A stretch of 64,000 bases of DNA from contig QKWP01001196.1 of the NCBI GenBank assembly GCA_003550325.1, forward strand, positions 65,264 to 129,263, read 5' to 3'. Positions within the stretch are counted from its first letter, which is position 1, and each line of letters starts with the position of its first letter. Positions 32,460-44,382 of the stretch are shown in pieces. Source of the DNA: Gigaspora rosea (taxonomy: Eukaryota > Glomeromycota > Glomeromycetes > Diversisporales > Gigasporaceae). The translations under genes and the position numbers were made by a program. The notes beneath the pieces are model-generated. The model searched no databases. It was not told the DNA's origin and was given only the letters and a program-made list of their open reading frames with translations.

Positions 32460-35400
32460 TTATTCAGGTGCAAAAACGCTCATTGTATTGATATTTCTTT
32501 TTAGAAATAACATCTGATCTGCCAAAGTTGGATTTAGACTTGTTCTCTTTATACTAATAAGGTTACTGGCATGTGAAAACAATCATTCACTTGAAACTGA
32601 CGTAGCTGATATTCCAAGATATTTCCGTGCAATTTTAGAAAGGTTTGAAAATTTCTGCATATTTGATTTCTACCAATATAAAGGATTTTCAGTTTCTAAC
32701 AATGATAGTAAAGACAAATAAGTCAAAATTTCATTCAAGTTTTATATATTTGGAACCTCTTTTTTTTCTCATCTGACGCTATTTACGATATTCTTTATAT
32801 GAATGCGAGAAAGTTTCAGAATTAGAAAGAGGTAAATTATTTGATTCAGAAGTTGCCTCTTCCATTTCTCCAAATTCTTTACAAAGTTTTTGAATTATTT
32901 GTTACTTTTCTGACTTATCCTCTAAAAAATCCAAGTTCTTATACCAGGGATCTGATAATGCAGCTAGTAAACTAAGTTTGTTTGGAACATTCCAATAATA
33001 AATCAACGCATAGTAAGTATTTTTTTTTATCTTTTCCAAAATACCTACAAAATAACATTATATAGCCATATATCATTATCGTGTGAAATATTTAATTAAT
33101 AAAAAAAAATAATCCTGATTACTATATTAAGAACACAGAATAATTACCGGTAATAATACCCTAATCCATAAGTAGAAATGAGGATCAGGATATTATTATT
33201 ACTAATACTGCAACATGCATTTTTATTTAATTTATACGTAAAACTTGTAAAATTATATAATAATACCTGCTGTATTTAATAGATTTTTAATTAAAATTCT
33301 TTTTTTTGTAATATTGCTAACGATTTCATCATCATTGCAATTGATTTCTACAACTTCTGAATCAAATACAGTATTTTTGTCAGAAAACAAATCATCACTT
33401 GACGGTTTTTCACTTGTCAAATTGAAAATTATTTCTTTAATTTTTGGGATTACCCAACTTAGAGTCACATATGTATTTCCAAAAAATTCCTATATCATCT
33501 CCTTAAATAGTATTAATAAATCGATAAGTTGATCTATTTGCTTTCATTCGTTATCAGAAAAAAGAATGCTTTTCAATTTATTACTATCTTTTTTGACTTC
33601 ATAGTCAATTGAAGTATACAAATCAGTTTAAAATTGGGTGATAGCATCTTTTAAAAAATAAAGGCGATCCTAGGCATAATACACGTATAGGCACATTTTG
33701 AATACAGCCTATAGAATCTGTATAGCCAAGTCTTTTTTGAACTTCTTTTAATTGCTTTAATTGTTTTTGAGTTTGAATAAATTAAATTATTCTTTTTACA
33801 CGTGCAATTAAAATTTCTGCCCTTTCCAATTGCTAATTGTAAAGTGTGAACTGTATACAGAAAATGTTTAATCTCCTCGCATCCATCCTTTTGATTTAAT
33901 AATGAAACATTGCTATTATATTACTACTATTATTAGTAGTAATTAAGATTATACGATTTTTAAGATTCCACAATTCGATAAATTTATAAAGTTCACTAAC
34001 TACAGTATAACTTTACTAGAATGTGAGAAAGGAACGTATTGATTTTCCAACATTACATCTTTTATTTCAAAATCTGATGTAATCCAGGTTGCAGTAATTC
34101 CCAAATATTTATGTTTAGATTTACTGGACCAAAATTCCATTGCAAGAAGACCGTTTTCTGCAATTTCAATAAGGGGCATCCATAAATAATGTTATGTTTG
34201 AGGGGGGTCCCCCAAAATATAATGATTTTCCACTATGTAGGGGGGGGTCCCCTCAACATAACACAATTTTTTTATTAAAATTTGTCTAAAACTTGATCCA
34301 GTAGTCCAAATCAAATGATTTTAGTACCATTCGAATCGTCTCGAGGAGAGGATTCGAATGGTACCAATTTCATTTGATTTGGACCACTGGGTCACGTTTT
34401 ATTAACGAAATACTATTGGTTATTATGTTTTCTTATAAAATTACTATAAAATCAATAGTATTTCGTTAATAAAACGTGATCCAGTAATCCAAATGAAATG
34501 ATTTGGTACCATTGGATTCGTCTCATAGAGACAAATTGAATAGTACCAAAATCATCCAGATTGGACCACTGGATCATAATATATTCAAGTTTTTGTAAAA
34601 TTTTATATATAAACATACGGATTTTGAAAAATTTTTTTATATAGTAGAGGGAGGGGTCCAGCGCTACTATGAGGGGGTACATAACGTTATTTATGGATGC
34701 CCCCTAAAATTTTGCAAATTTTCTCAATTATATTTATAGCTTTTAATGATCATTGTTCGAATTTTTTTTCACCTGGAATAACAAAAAGAGGATCGAATTC
34801 AGACATTTTTTCTTTATAAGCATTATTAACACAGTAAAGAGAGGTTGATTTGCAAGCATTATCCATTTTAGAAGAGCTTCCTCTCGTCTTTTTTGAATAT
34901 GTGCAGAGTGTGGACAAACTTTTCGCACAAATTAGTAATTTTAGAATTTTGCAACTAAAAATTATAAAGATTAATAAAACTTATTATATAAATATTTAAT
35001 TTTTATTATAGATGCTACCTTTTTTGAATTGACTTTATTATCCTCTGAAACAATTCCATGAACATCTCTGAGATGCATACCTCTTTACCTATTATTTATG
35101 GTTTTGTCAAAGTATTCTTGGATAAATGATAGATGTCTATGTTTGTATAATCTTTTACGTTTGGGAATAGTAGTCACTTTGTCTAAAAAAAAAATTAAAA
35201 AAAATTAAAATCTGTAATACTTTTAAATTTTAAGTTATTAGGGCTGTGTCGTTAATTATCTGATTATTTTTTATCAGAGGCCTACCTCCCCCCTCTTCCT
35301 TAATATATATATAGTCAGGTTTTTATATATAATTTCAACTTTTTTTACCTCTCCCCCCTAAAAATTTACCTGATTTTTGTCACTTCCCTTACTAAATTTT

Positions 35401-35562
35401 TATACCATTTTTAAAAGTCGTTTGGCTATCAGGTAATACTTCAGCTGACAAATCAGATGAAGTTCTTGAAATTTCGGACAGACCACATTGTTTCAAATCA
35501 GTGTACATTGTTTCAAAATTAATATTGCTATTATAATAATAGTCAGAATTGTCATTAGCCAT
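32460..35562 (-). pseudogene. hAT-type transposase gene, decayed and interrupted
   Basis: The ATG at 35560-35562 starts MANDNSDYYYNSNINFETMY. Further down come RHLSFIQEYFDKT (BED-like region), LLKWIMLANQPL, KEKMSEFDPLFVIP, MEFWSSKSKHKYLGITATWI, LYKFIELWNLKN, AEILIARVKR, SWVIPKIKE, YYWNVPNKLSLLAALSDPWY and finally the dimerisation domain (NPLYWWKS-like start, KIARKYLGISATSVSSE, RTSLNPTLADQMLFLKRN), stop TAA at 32460-32462. This order is that of hAT transposases. A GT-AG intron (33045-33266, 222 bp) joins in frame. Several frameshifts, stops and a MITE (34171-34705) disrupt it. It could once have driven the 8-bp-duplication MITEs in the window. Confidence 0.8.
34168..34708. mobile_element. TAA-flanked MITE inside the hAT gene
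   Basis: Ends GGGGCATCCATAAATAATGT and the complement GGGGGCATCCATAAATAACG, with TAA on both sides. Subterminal GGGGTCCCCC strings, and two inner palindromes with a GAATCGTCTC core. A partial relative is at 466-890. The surrounding hAT frame continues on both sides, so it inserted after that gene existed. Confidence 0.75.
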
Positions 35563-36289
35563 CGTCTTGTTGCAATATATAAATAATTAACTTCTTAATT
35601 ACATCTTTTTTTTTTTTTTTTTTACAAATTAATCCATCTATAAACTTCTAAATTCACACTTTAGTGATCAAAAAATACGACAATAAAGTATGCCGTTCTA
35701 TATAGCAATACCAAAATACCAAACAAAAAAAATTTTTTTAAAATATTAAAGGTTAGAATTTTTTTTAGTTTATTAATATTCTTTCTATTTATTCTTTCGC
35801 TATAATTTGCAAGCTTTATGTTAAATATATATATGCATAGTTAAAGTATAAAACTATATAGATTATACCTTTATTTTTTTACGATTTTAATAATAACACC
35901 TTTTAGTATATTGAGTGTGTATTGTTTTATTATCTTGTATGATAATACAGTAATATATATATATATATAATAAACTCTTATTCACAAGCTCAAACTTTAT
36001 ATGCACAAACTCAAAGTTACCTGCATGTACTACTAAATTTATACTATATATTACCTTCGTATATATGTACATGCGTATCTGGTATATACATATGTATGTA
36101 CATATATACCAAATACTGATATGCAAAATTCTAGCAATATTTGGGATTATAATTTAGATAATCTTTATTTTTAATCCGACATGTATTATAGATTTATCTA
36201 TTTAAAATTAACAGATAAAAATATCTGAGATTAATCCAAATTATCAGATCAATCCAAATTAGTTAGCTTATAGATCGAAGCACTACATT
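35563..36289. other. AT-rich DNA, TA microsatellites
   Basis: Poly-T at 35610-35625, TA repeats near 35950 and ATGTACATGCGTA-like strings near 36060-36110. No gene; no hAT terminal repeat was recognised. Confidence 0.5.
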
Positions 36290-36650
36290 TTAATTTAGAA
36301 AAAGTTGTTTAGCGTAAAATTTTACATGTAATACTTAAACGTAAATATAGATTATATTAGTAAAAAAAAGTTTTATATGTGCTAACGTTCAAATTTTTGA
36401 TTTTTCTTAAACATTTTTTTACTAAAACAATCCAATCTATCTTTATGACTTAGAAAAAGTTGTTCAAAATAAAATTTTACATTATATACTTTGATATCGC
36501 TTATTTATTTTTACATTTTACTAGTAAAATTTTTAATTTTTAAAACTTAAAATTTTTTGTCTACACAATCATGCGATTTGATTGGTCAGAATCAGGGGTG
36601 CAACATGTTGCAGATGCGACAAATTTCTATTCTCTATTGTTTATATGTAA
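36290..36650. mobile_element. FB2 foldback element, one arm
   Basis: Shares GCGATTTGATTGGTCAGAAT and ACATGTTGCAGATGCGACAA with the ends of 38418-40493, and AACAATC-ATCTTTATGACTTAGAAAAAG with its interior. Only one terminal arm is seen. Confidence 0.65.
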
Positions 36651-36924
36651 TTTTATATAGTAAGTAAAATATTTTTTGAGAATATTTTATAATTGTCCGA
36701 AGTGTAGCTGAGGACACTATATTTCTAGACACATGTACAAAAATTTAATCATGTGATCATCATGATGGTGTCTGTCACGCCGCGTAATTAGCCAATAAAA
36801 ATAAGCACTATTACATTCAATAACATGTTAGGTCTAACACAACAAAGATTGCGCATTGTAATTCAAATTGGTTTTGTACATCAATAAAGTGATATTTTTT
36901 AACTTTAACTTGTTTTTTCGATTT

Positions 36925-37195
36925 AACCTTTGCTCAAATTATTTTTTTTTATATAACTTACTGAACATTCGTTTAAATTACTTTACTAAGCCTTCACTCA
37001 AATTACTTATTTTTGCTCAAATTGTTTACTAAACCTTTGCTCAAATTATTTATTAAACCTTCGCTTAAGTTATTTTTTATATAACTTACTAAATCTTTGC
37101 CCAAATTACGAATTAAAACCTTTGCTCAAAATATCCTTTTATATAACTTACTAAGCTATCACTCAAATTATTTTTTTTATACAGTATAACTTATT
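36925..37195 (+). repeat. Degenerate repeats of AACCTTTGCTCAAATTATTT
   Basis: Seven or more irregular units of roughly 35-40 bp containing CTTACTAAACCTTTGCTCAA and TTATATAA. Confidence 0.75.
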
Positions 37196-37254
37196 AAATT
37201 TTCATTTATATATATTTTTTTATATTGCTTTATTTAACTTATTTTATATATTAA

Positions 37255-37410
37255 TGTCTCCAAAAAGAACTTTCAAGCAAACTATTATAATTAAGTAAAA
37301 GAACTTGAAAAATATCGTTAGATTTAATTGTTGTTTCATATATAGTAAGATATTGATCCAGTTCTATGGCTTGTATTAATTCTAGAACTTTAGTCATAGC
37401 CTTATTCTTG
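37255..37410. mobile_element. Internally deleted derivative of the Harbinger-like element
   Basis: ATGTCTCCAAAAAGAACTTT (encoding MSPKRTFKQT) matches the start of the Myb-like frame at 8660. Only about 20 bp later, AAAAGAACTTGAAAAATATC matches the minus-strand transposase fragment near 9498. Everything between the two genes is gone. Terminal repeats were not located. Confidence 0.6.
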
Positions 37411-38095
37411 CTAGTTACTTAAGCTATCTAGTGTTAGTGTATAAATTTGATTTACATTTATTAAATAACTTAGTTTGTACTAAAATAGCTTTAGCAATTT
37501 TTATCGAATTATCATTCTATATATTTTATTAAAATTTAAATATTTATAATGCTTGAAGTTTAACTTGATATGTGAATATAAAATATTGAAATTTCTTTAC
37601 TACAACAATAAGAAAAATTAAATGAGTTTTCAATTAAATTTATTAATAAATTGTTTTTAATTATATTTATTAGCAATAAGTGATTTAAATAGTTTTTTTA
37701 TTATATTTATTAGCAATAAGCAAAATTAAATAGCAATAAGCAAAATTAAATGGTTTTTGTTGAGTATATTTATTAATTTTAATTTCCCAATGCTATATAA
37801 AAAGAAAAACATATTAATCAAACATGTTAAATAAATTAATAATACTATTTAAAAATAGCTTGGATTAATTCAAAATTAATCTAAATTTGTGAACATATAT
37901 ATATATATACAATATTTTTAAAATAAACAATTATATAATAAATATTTATACTTCGGACTTTAAACAGAGCCTGTTTCCTAGTTAAATTCATTTTGATAAA
38001 CTCTATAACATTATTTAAAAGCTCAAAAGCAATTTACATAATTTAAAAAAAAGGTATATAGAAAAATATTTTTATAATAAATAAATGCTAATTTT
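37411..38095. other. AT-rich intergenic DNA
   Basis: Local repeats of TATATTTATTAGCAATAAGC near 37665-37750. No gene. Confidence 0.5.
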
Positions 38096-38388
38096 AACAG
38101 GCTGTGAAATTCACAACTCTGCCTCTGCCATTCAAAATTGCAGAATTAGCATGATCTGCAAATTTTCTTTGTGTAACAAAAACAAAATTTTTTACGAAAA
38201 AATCAAAAAATTACTTATAACGCAAAATCTAGTTTACGAAACTACTCCTTTTTATGTGAAAAAAATTTCTTGCTAAATTTTACTATAAAGGTTGCTATTT
38301 TTATAACTCTAATCCTAATCCTAACTCTAACTCTAATTTTAATAGAAAACTTTTTAAAACAGGGGTGTGAATTTTACAGCCTGTGAAT
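38096..38388. mobile_element. MITE with CAGGCTGTGAAATTCACA ends and telomere-like core
   Basis: Left CAGGCTGTGAAATTCACAAC; complement of right CAGGCTGTAAAATTCACACC. The core has CTAATCCTAATCCTAACTCT, a degenerate CCCTAA-like string, next to the shared TTTACTATAAAGGTTGC block. No clear target duplication was found. Confidence 0.6.
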
Positions 38389-38758
38389 CAAAGTAATTTT
38401 TTAAATAAATATTATATGGGAATAGAAATTTGTCGTATCTGCGACATGTCACACCCCCAATTCTGACCAATCAAATTGTACTTTTTGTAGACAAAAAATT
38501 TTAAGTTTTAAAAATTAAAAATTTTACTAGTAAAATGTAAAAATAAATAAGCGATATCAAAATATATAATGTAAAATTTTATTCTAAACAACTTTTCTAA
38601 GTCATAAAGATAGATTGTCTTAGTAAAAAACACAGTTTATAAGAAAAATTAAAAATTTCGAACGTTAATATATATAAAACTTTTTTTTTACTAATATAAT
38701 CTATATTTATATTTAAATATTACATGTAAAATTTTATACTAAACAACTTTTTCTAAGT

Positions 38759-38917
38759 TAAAAATGTAGATTATTTTAGTAAAAAAAAAGGTTTATATAT
38801 ACTAACTTTGGAAAGTTTTGATTTTTCTTATAAACCTNTAAAAATGTAGATTATTTTAGTAAAAAAAAAGGTTTATATATACTAACTTTGGAAAGTTTTG
38901 ATTTTTCTTATAAACCT
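38759..38917. other. Probable assembly duplication around a single N
   Basis: The 79 bases 38759-38837 are repeated without change at 38839-38917, separated by one N at 38838. This looks like two contig ends that overlap but were not merged. Confidence 0.85.
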
Positions 38918-39048
38918 TTTTTTACTAAAACAATCTATCTTTATAACTTAGAAAAAACTGTTCAAAATAAAATTTTATGTTATATGATGTGCTATTTTAT
39001 AATATTTTATACTTTATTAAGTATAATTTTAAATTTTTAAAAAACAAA

Positions 39049-40428
39049 ATTTTTTGACTATAAAAAGGACTTTTCCTGTTAATTACTTGTACAAATTTCT
39101 GAACAAAAGAAAAACAAAAAATTTTTCATTAGTAAAAGATGAAGCAGTTAGTAATACTGGTTTTTATAAAGGACAATCTTCCTTGTGTCGTTGGGAACTC
39201 CTTTATATATTCAGCATGCAAGCCAAAAGCGTTAGTTGTGCAAGATAACTGGTAGTAGGTGCTCTTGGTACAAGAAATTCTGGTGAATTAAAAAAAAAAC
39301 TTTCATCGATGAAGGAATTATAGCTCAGCTAGACAATGAACTAAGGAAAATCACTCTCTTTAAGGTTTTTGGTTACAAGAACTTATTTGACCATATACCC
39401 ATTATCATATTCTCGCTGGAAGTCAGTTTTGCTAGAATTTTTAACGAAAAGTGGGAAATTCGGTGTACCCCTCTCCAAAAAATAGCATTGTTGTTCCTAT
39501 CCTAATCGGGAAGAAGGCATGCAAGTGGATAAACAGGGATAGACACGTAATAGAATATGATACAATAGAGTAGGCAGTTCTACAGAGATTAAATTCCAGA
39601 ATGTTCTTTAGTTTTCTTTTTTTTATGTATATATAATACTTTGGTGAAGCGTTTCCTTGTGCAGTATTATCTGTTATATAATTTTTATTGTTGAGTTCAG
39701 ATTTGGGGTTATTTCTATTTCTGTTTCCTTTTTTGTTTCTTTTTTTTTGTTTCTTTTCGTTGTTTGTTTTCATTTTGTTAGCTTTCCGTCATTAGTAATA
39801 GAATTTTTCTTCGGTTTTTTCATCTTGTAGTCATTTTATTTTGGGTTTGTTTTTTTTGGTATATCATTTAGAGTTTGTAGTATTTTCTCCTTTTTTATTA
39901 CTCTTTTATTTTCTTAGCTTCAATGTTCTTCTTGTATAGTTTGGTTATCCTTACCATTGACGCTAGATAAGAGGGATTTGAAGAGAAATCCTATGTCGCT
40001 CTTTGATGGGGCTGACAAAATTGTCTGTCTTATCAGTGAAGCAGTGCAATAGGTCGCACCAAGGTACTCTTGAAGTATTCGGGTGATGCCAGACCTGCTA
40101 TAGATAGAGTATCGATAATAAGTAATTAACATAGTTTAGTTATATTATATATCTAATATCTAATAAAGGTACCGATAAGACAGGACCCCGAAATATACAT
40201 AAATAGATCAGGTAACTGTCAGGTATAAGTTTGCTTATTTTTGAAGTTTTTATGCAGGTCTTTTCTATTTATAGTAATTTTTTTGCTTATTTTTAAAGTT
40301 TTTTTGCAGATCTTTTCTTTTTTAGTAACCCTATAATTAACCTAACCTATCTATGTATATTTCGGGGTCCCGATGAGACTATCAAAGAGTTAAAAAAAAT
40401 AAATAATAATAAATTTTTGCCTATAAAA
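39049..40428 (+). mobile_element. LE family retroelement copy b
   Basis: Flanks ATTTTTTGACTATAAAA (39049-39065) and AATTTTTGCCTATAAAA (40412-40428) form a 17-bp target duplication with two mismatches. The body 39066-40411 shares GCATGCAAGCCAAAAGCG, AAGTGGGAAATTC and CCTTGTGCAGTATTAT with copy d. The 3' end has AATAAAGGTACC, then a GAT(A/G)-AGAC-TATC stem-loop, then an A-rich tail. A MITE (40182-40371) sits in that stem-loop. Confidence 0.8.
40174..40379. mobile_element. MITE in the 3' hairpin of LE copy b
   Basis: GATAAGAC (40174-40181) and GATGAGAC (40372-40379) flank 40182-40371 (190 bp). Ends AGGACCCCGAAATATACATA and the complement of TATGTATATTTCGGGGTCCC. An 8-bp duplication fits the hAT-like group. 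Confidence 0.75.
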
Positions 40429-40643
40429 TCGTGCGATTTGATTGGTCGAAGCAGGAGTGTGACATGTCGCAGGTGCGACAAATTTATTTTTCCATAATAT
40501 ATATATAATATATATATTATTTAATATTAAGTAACTTTTTTTACTGGTTCATTTTGGATGATTTTACTACCAAATGTTCATCTTAATGAGATGATTCTAA
40601 CAAGCTCAAAATCATTAAAATCTAATTATAGGGTTACAAAATC

Positions 40644-41949
40644 GTTAAGGTTTTGTATTTTTTTTTTAAACTTTGTAACCGTCTGACCTTTATTAGCAAA
40701 TTACATAAATTTTATATACTAACTGTAATGATCGAACTAAGCCAGCTGCCCAAATTGGTGCCCAACTTTGGTATTGTACTAAAATAGTTTGCTTATACTC
40801 AAGCATGGTCTTCTCCAACAGCAAGAAGTATAGCACTGTCTGGCTTTAAAAACCAATCACAGAATCCATTCCTCCAAAAAACTTTTTCTCTAAGCTTCTT
40901 ATAAAGAAGAATAAAAAAGAGGAAAAAATTAAAAGGGGAACAATACCTAAATGAATAACCAAAAGAACCAACCAAAAATACAACCAAAAGAAAAGAAATA
41001 ATAAAAAAGAAAAATCAAAGAAAAAGCAAAAAATGAATAGAAACTGTAGATGCTAACACATCTGGTATAAACAATAAAAATTATATAATACTCTAAGACT
41101 AATGTCTATCAGTATATTATATGTACAAATATAGAAAAAAAAACAAAACTAAAACAACAAACAAAGATAAAAAATTTCTTTATGTGCCCTCCTAGATTCC
41201 TAACATGTCATTCACTGTATTTGTATATTGCAACCAAAATTAACTCGTGACGGCATTAGTTCTGGAATGGGAACATTCCCAATTTAAAATGGTAAACACC
41301 ACTGATCTTTTGGAAGGGGTAAACTAGAATTTTTACTTTTTGATTTCGAAAAATGTAAAATGATACTTAAAGAAATTTAAAGGAAAGGATGTAGTTGGAA
41401 AAACTCAATTTTTTGTTGTTTCCTATTGTTTTTCCTCAGAAAACTTAGTCGATGAAAGAAAACTTTAAACTCTACCAAAATTTTTCGTACAAGAGCTCTA
41501 CCTTCTGCTAGTTATCTTGTAAAAGTACATTTTTGGCTTGCATATCGAATATACAAAGAACATACATAAAGACAAAAGCATTTCGGGTTCTAAAACCTAA
41601 AATTAAAATTTGAAGACGAAATTGTTTTTGACCTATTTTACTTGAAAGACAAATTATTTGATACTTTTTTTGAATAGACAAAATTATAAAAAACATATCA
41701 ATATAAATTTTATTTGCTCTTCCTTATAAAAAATTTTAATTTTCTCTAATAGAGATGAAATAGGTCTTTTTCAAAAATCTATTTTGGTGGCATCACTAAC
41801 AAAAAAGTCCCTGTAGCCTTAGTTGACCTTTGTAAAAACTGTTATTCTGTATTAGGCAACTCACCAACAAAAAACATCTTGTTTTCCATCTATTGGTAAT
41901 TTGGTCCAGGTGATCATCGAAAAGAGTTTTCGTGTTAAGGTTTTGTATT
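40644..41949 (-). mobile_element. LE family retroelement copy c
   Basis: A perfect 16-bp target duplication GTTAAGGTTTTGTATT at 40644-40659 and 41934-41949. The element 40660-41933 is on minus: 5' end near 41933 with AACTCTTTTCGATGATCACC, 3' end with AATAAAGGTCAGACGGTTAC and an A tail (poly-T on plus). GGTC-AGAC-GGTT at 40677-40688 can pair only with G-U wobbles. Confidence 0.8.
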
Positions 41950-41977
41950 ATTATATATATAAATTTTAATATATGAT

Positions 41978-43035
41978 AGGGGTGTGGTGACATAGTGTAG
42001 TTAGATAGTTGTCACCCCCAAGTAGTTGTAGCAAAGGTACAGAGTTCGAATCCCACTGGAGATGATTTCAAAGAATTTATCTGTGTTATGGTAACCCAGA
42101 TTCTGAGCTCGGATTTACAAATTTGTTTTCTAGATTATACCAACTCGTATTGGAAGCTTTGGCACTATGTTATGCACAAAACTGAGGCACGTAGATTCTG
42201 GAGAGTGCAGGCACTATGTTATACACAGAACCGTAGAACAAAGGGAAACCATACTTGGCAAGTCCTGAGTAGAGAGGTAGCCAAACTTTCGACAGTACCT
42301 AATAGGAATTGGACGAGGACTGACCAGTAGTGGACTGATCGGAAGCGGACTTATGACAAAAGGGTTTATGGCAGGCCCTACCAACCGGACCAACGGGGGT
42401 CGCACCAGTGGAAAAGGACATGTGTTTCAAAATTATATATCAGGAGGTGGGAGCTCCTAGGTTCGCCAGGGCTGACCAACCCTTCCGAGTCCTCGGATTG
42501 GAAGTAGAAAGGCAACCAGGTGAAAGAAAGCTTCTGGCGAAAAGAAACTGAAAGTAGAATAGGATAGTACTAGGGTCAGGTGAACTCTACAAGGGCAAAA
42601 GTAGATAGTGATAGCGGTTAGATAACCATTCCTAACTGCAAGTGTTGGTTTCAGCAAATGCATACACTACCGAAAGCGTAGGTGATACCTGTGTGGGACA
42701 GGAATCGCTCTACCAATTCTCTCACTGGGATAAACTAGTCCTAAGGGTGTCAGGTTAGTATCTGGAACAGGTTCCGGTGATACAAGACGGACTGGCAGAA
42801 GGCAGGGATCAGAGGGTTTAAATAGGCAATGCCAATATGTGGGTTGCAGGTATGACAGCTAGTGTAAAACCTTCGGGTGGCTACTTAAATAGGAAACCAA
42901 AAGTTGCAGGTGAGGCTAGTTGTACTCTCGTCAATGTACAAATGTTGGATGTTCCTCCATATAGGGCGTCCAGGGTCTGATTATCTTGAATAAAAGCTCT
43001 TCCCCCAAAGTGGGCACTTTGACTAGAAAAAAAAA
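41978..43035 (+). mobile_element. Giant SINE-like element, copy 2
   Basis: The tRNA-like head (GTGTGGTGACATAGTGTAGT, B box AGTTCGAATCC at 42043-42053) is the best preserved in the window. The body aligns with copy 1 (GTGTTGG, GGGTTTAAATAGGCAAT, GTTGCAGGTATG). The 3' end is GAATAAAAGCTCTTCCCCC, stem CCC-AAAGT-GGG (43004-43014), then an A/TA-rich tail. The target duplication is obscured by the TA-rich site. Confidence 0.75.
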
Positions 43036-43230
43036 ATATATATATATATAATAATGCAAAACCTTAGTGATCTTATGACCCTGTAATTGGATTTTAATAA
43101 TTTTGGGCTTGTTAGAATTGTATCATTGAGATGAACATTTGGGTAGTAAAATTATCAAAAACAGACCAGTAAATCAAGAGTTATTTAATATTATATATTT
43201 ATATAATAGATTATAAATATTAGTCATAAT

Positions 43231-44382
43231 ATTAACCAATCAGAATTCAACGCAACTCTTTCTGACGATCACTTGAACCAAATTTTCCTACTAAAAAAAA
43301 ACAAAAAGTTTCTTGTTAGAGCGTTGCATATACTTAATGTATAGTAGGATAATACAGGAATATAGTTTTTATAACGGTCAACTTCTCTTTAGGGACTCCT
43401 TTGTATATTCGGCATGCAAGCCAAAAGCGTCTGCTTACAAAATAACTAGCAGGAGGTGGTGCCATTATACAAGAAATTTTGGTAGAGAGCTAAGAGCTTC
43501 TCTGTCGATGAAGTAACCTGTAGTAAAACAGTAAAGAACAACAAAAAAATGAGTTGTATTTGGAATACACTTTCTTTTAAATTTGCTTCAAGTATCATCT
43601 TACTCCTCTTTGGACTTTTCGAAATTTTGCCAAAAAGTGGGAAATCCAGCTTACCCCCTTCAAAAGATCAGTAGTGTTTACCGGTACTCCTTTCAAATTG
43701 GGAATGCCTACCAAATCGGAATCAAGTCACGAGTGAAATCAGGTCCTTTGAGATAAACAATAAATGACACGTAAGGTGTTTTGGAGTAAAATACGAAATG
43801 AAATTTCTTTCTAGAATGTTCTATTATGCATAGTTTCTTTTTCTTTTTTCTTTCTTAAATTTGTACATATAATACTTAGATGAAATGACCTTGTGCAGTA
43901 TTATATAATTTTTATTGGCTAGCACAGGCGTAAATAGTACTATCATAGCCATTTACTTTGGCCCTCTTCTTTTTTTTTCATTTTTATGTTATATTACTTT
44001 GGTTTTTCGTTTAGATTGTATAGCTTTTAACCATTTTATTCTTCCTTTTATTTTCTTTATACTCATTTGTTTTTTAGTAGAATCCTGCTACTTGAGAAGT
44101 TAAAAAAAGAGGGTTAGAAAGTAGGCAGTTATAATAGGCAGCAAACTCCAATCAGTGATTCAAATACTCTAAATCTAACGAGAGGAGGGATTACCAATAA
44201 AAGAAATGTTTGATATAGCAGGTCACATTTAAGGATCTTTAGGACATCTGGGTGGGACACACTTTATGATTTTAACCAACTTAGATTAGGTAAATCATTT
44301 TGTACTGATGTTACATATATGATGAAATAAAGTTGCAGCATGACTGCTGAATTATAAAAAAAAAAATTAACCAATCAGAATT
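43231..44382 (+). mobile_element. LE family retroelement copy d (best preserved ends)
   Basis: A perfect 17-bp target duplication ATTAACCAATCAGAATT at 43231-43247 and 44366-44382. The element 43248-44365 (1118 bp) begins CAACGCAACTCTTTCTGACG, matching LINE-2's 5' end. It ends AAATAAAGTT, stem-loop GCAG-CATGA-CTGC (44335-44347), then an A tail. No reverse transcriptase; scattered broken frames carry a short conserved protein signature shared with copies a and c (FEI, VTS, INNK). Likely mobilised by the LINEs. Confidence 0.85.

Larger units (their letters stand above)
38418..40493. mobile_element. FB2 foldback element, full copy, hosting LE copy b
   Basis: Left end AAATTTGTCGTATCTGCGAC and right end GTCGCAGGTGCGACAAATTT are inverted repeats. 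The inner arms (ACCAATCAAATTGTAC / GTGCGATTTGATTGGTC) extend the pairing. LE copy b (39066-40411) is inserted near the right arm. It contains a one-base gap at 38838 flanked by an exact duplicate. Confidence 0.75.
40494..43230. mobile_element. FB1 foldback element copy 2, hosting LE copy c and SINE copy 2
   Basis: The left arm 40500-40659 (CATTTTGGATGATTTTACTA, TTCATCTTAATGAGATGATT) and right arm 43035-43200 are inverted versions of each other and of the FB1 arms at 19.4 and 28.6 kb. Both retroelements sit in the loop. Confidence 0.7.

Noticed and set aside
38300..38345. Internal telomere tract
   Set aside because: The repeats are degenerate, short and lie between MITE ends shared with other loci.
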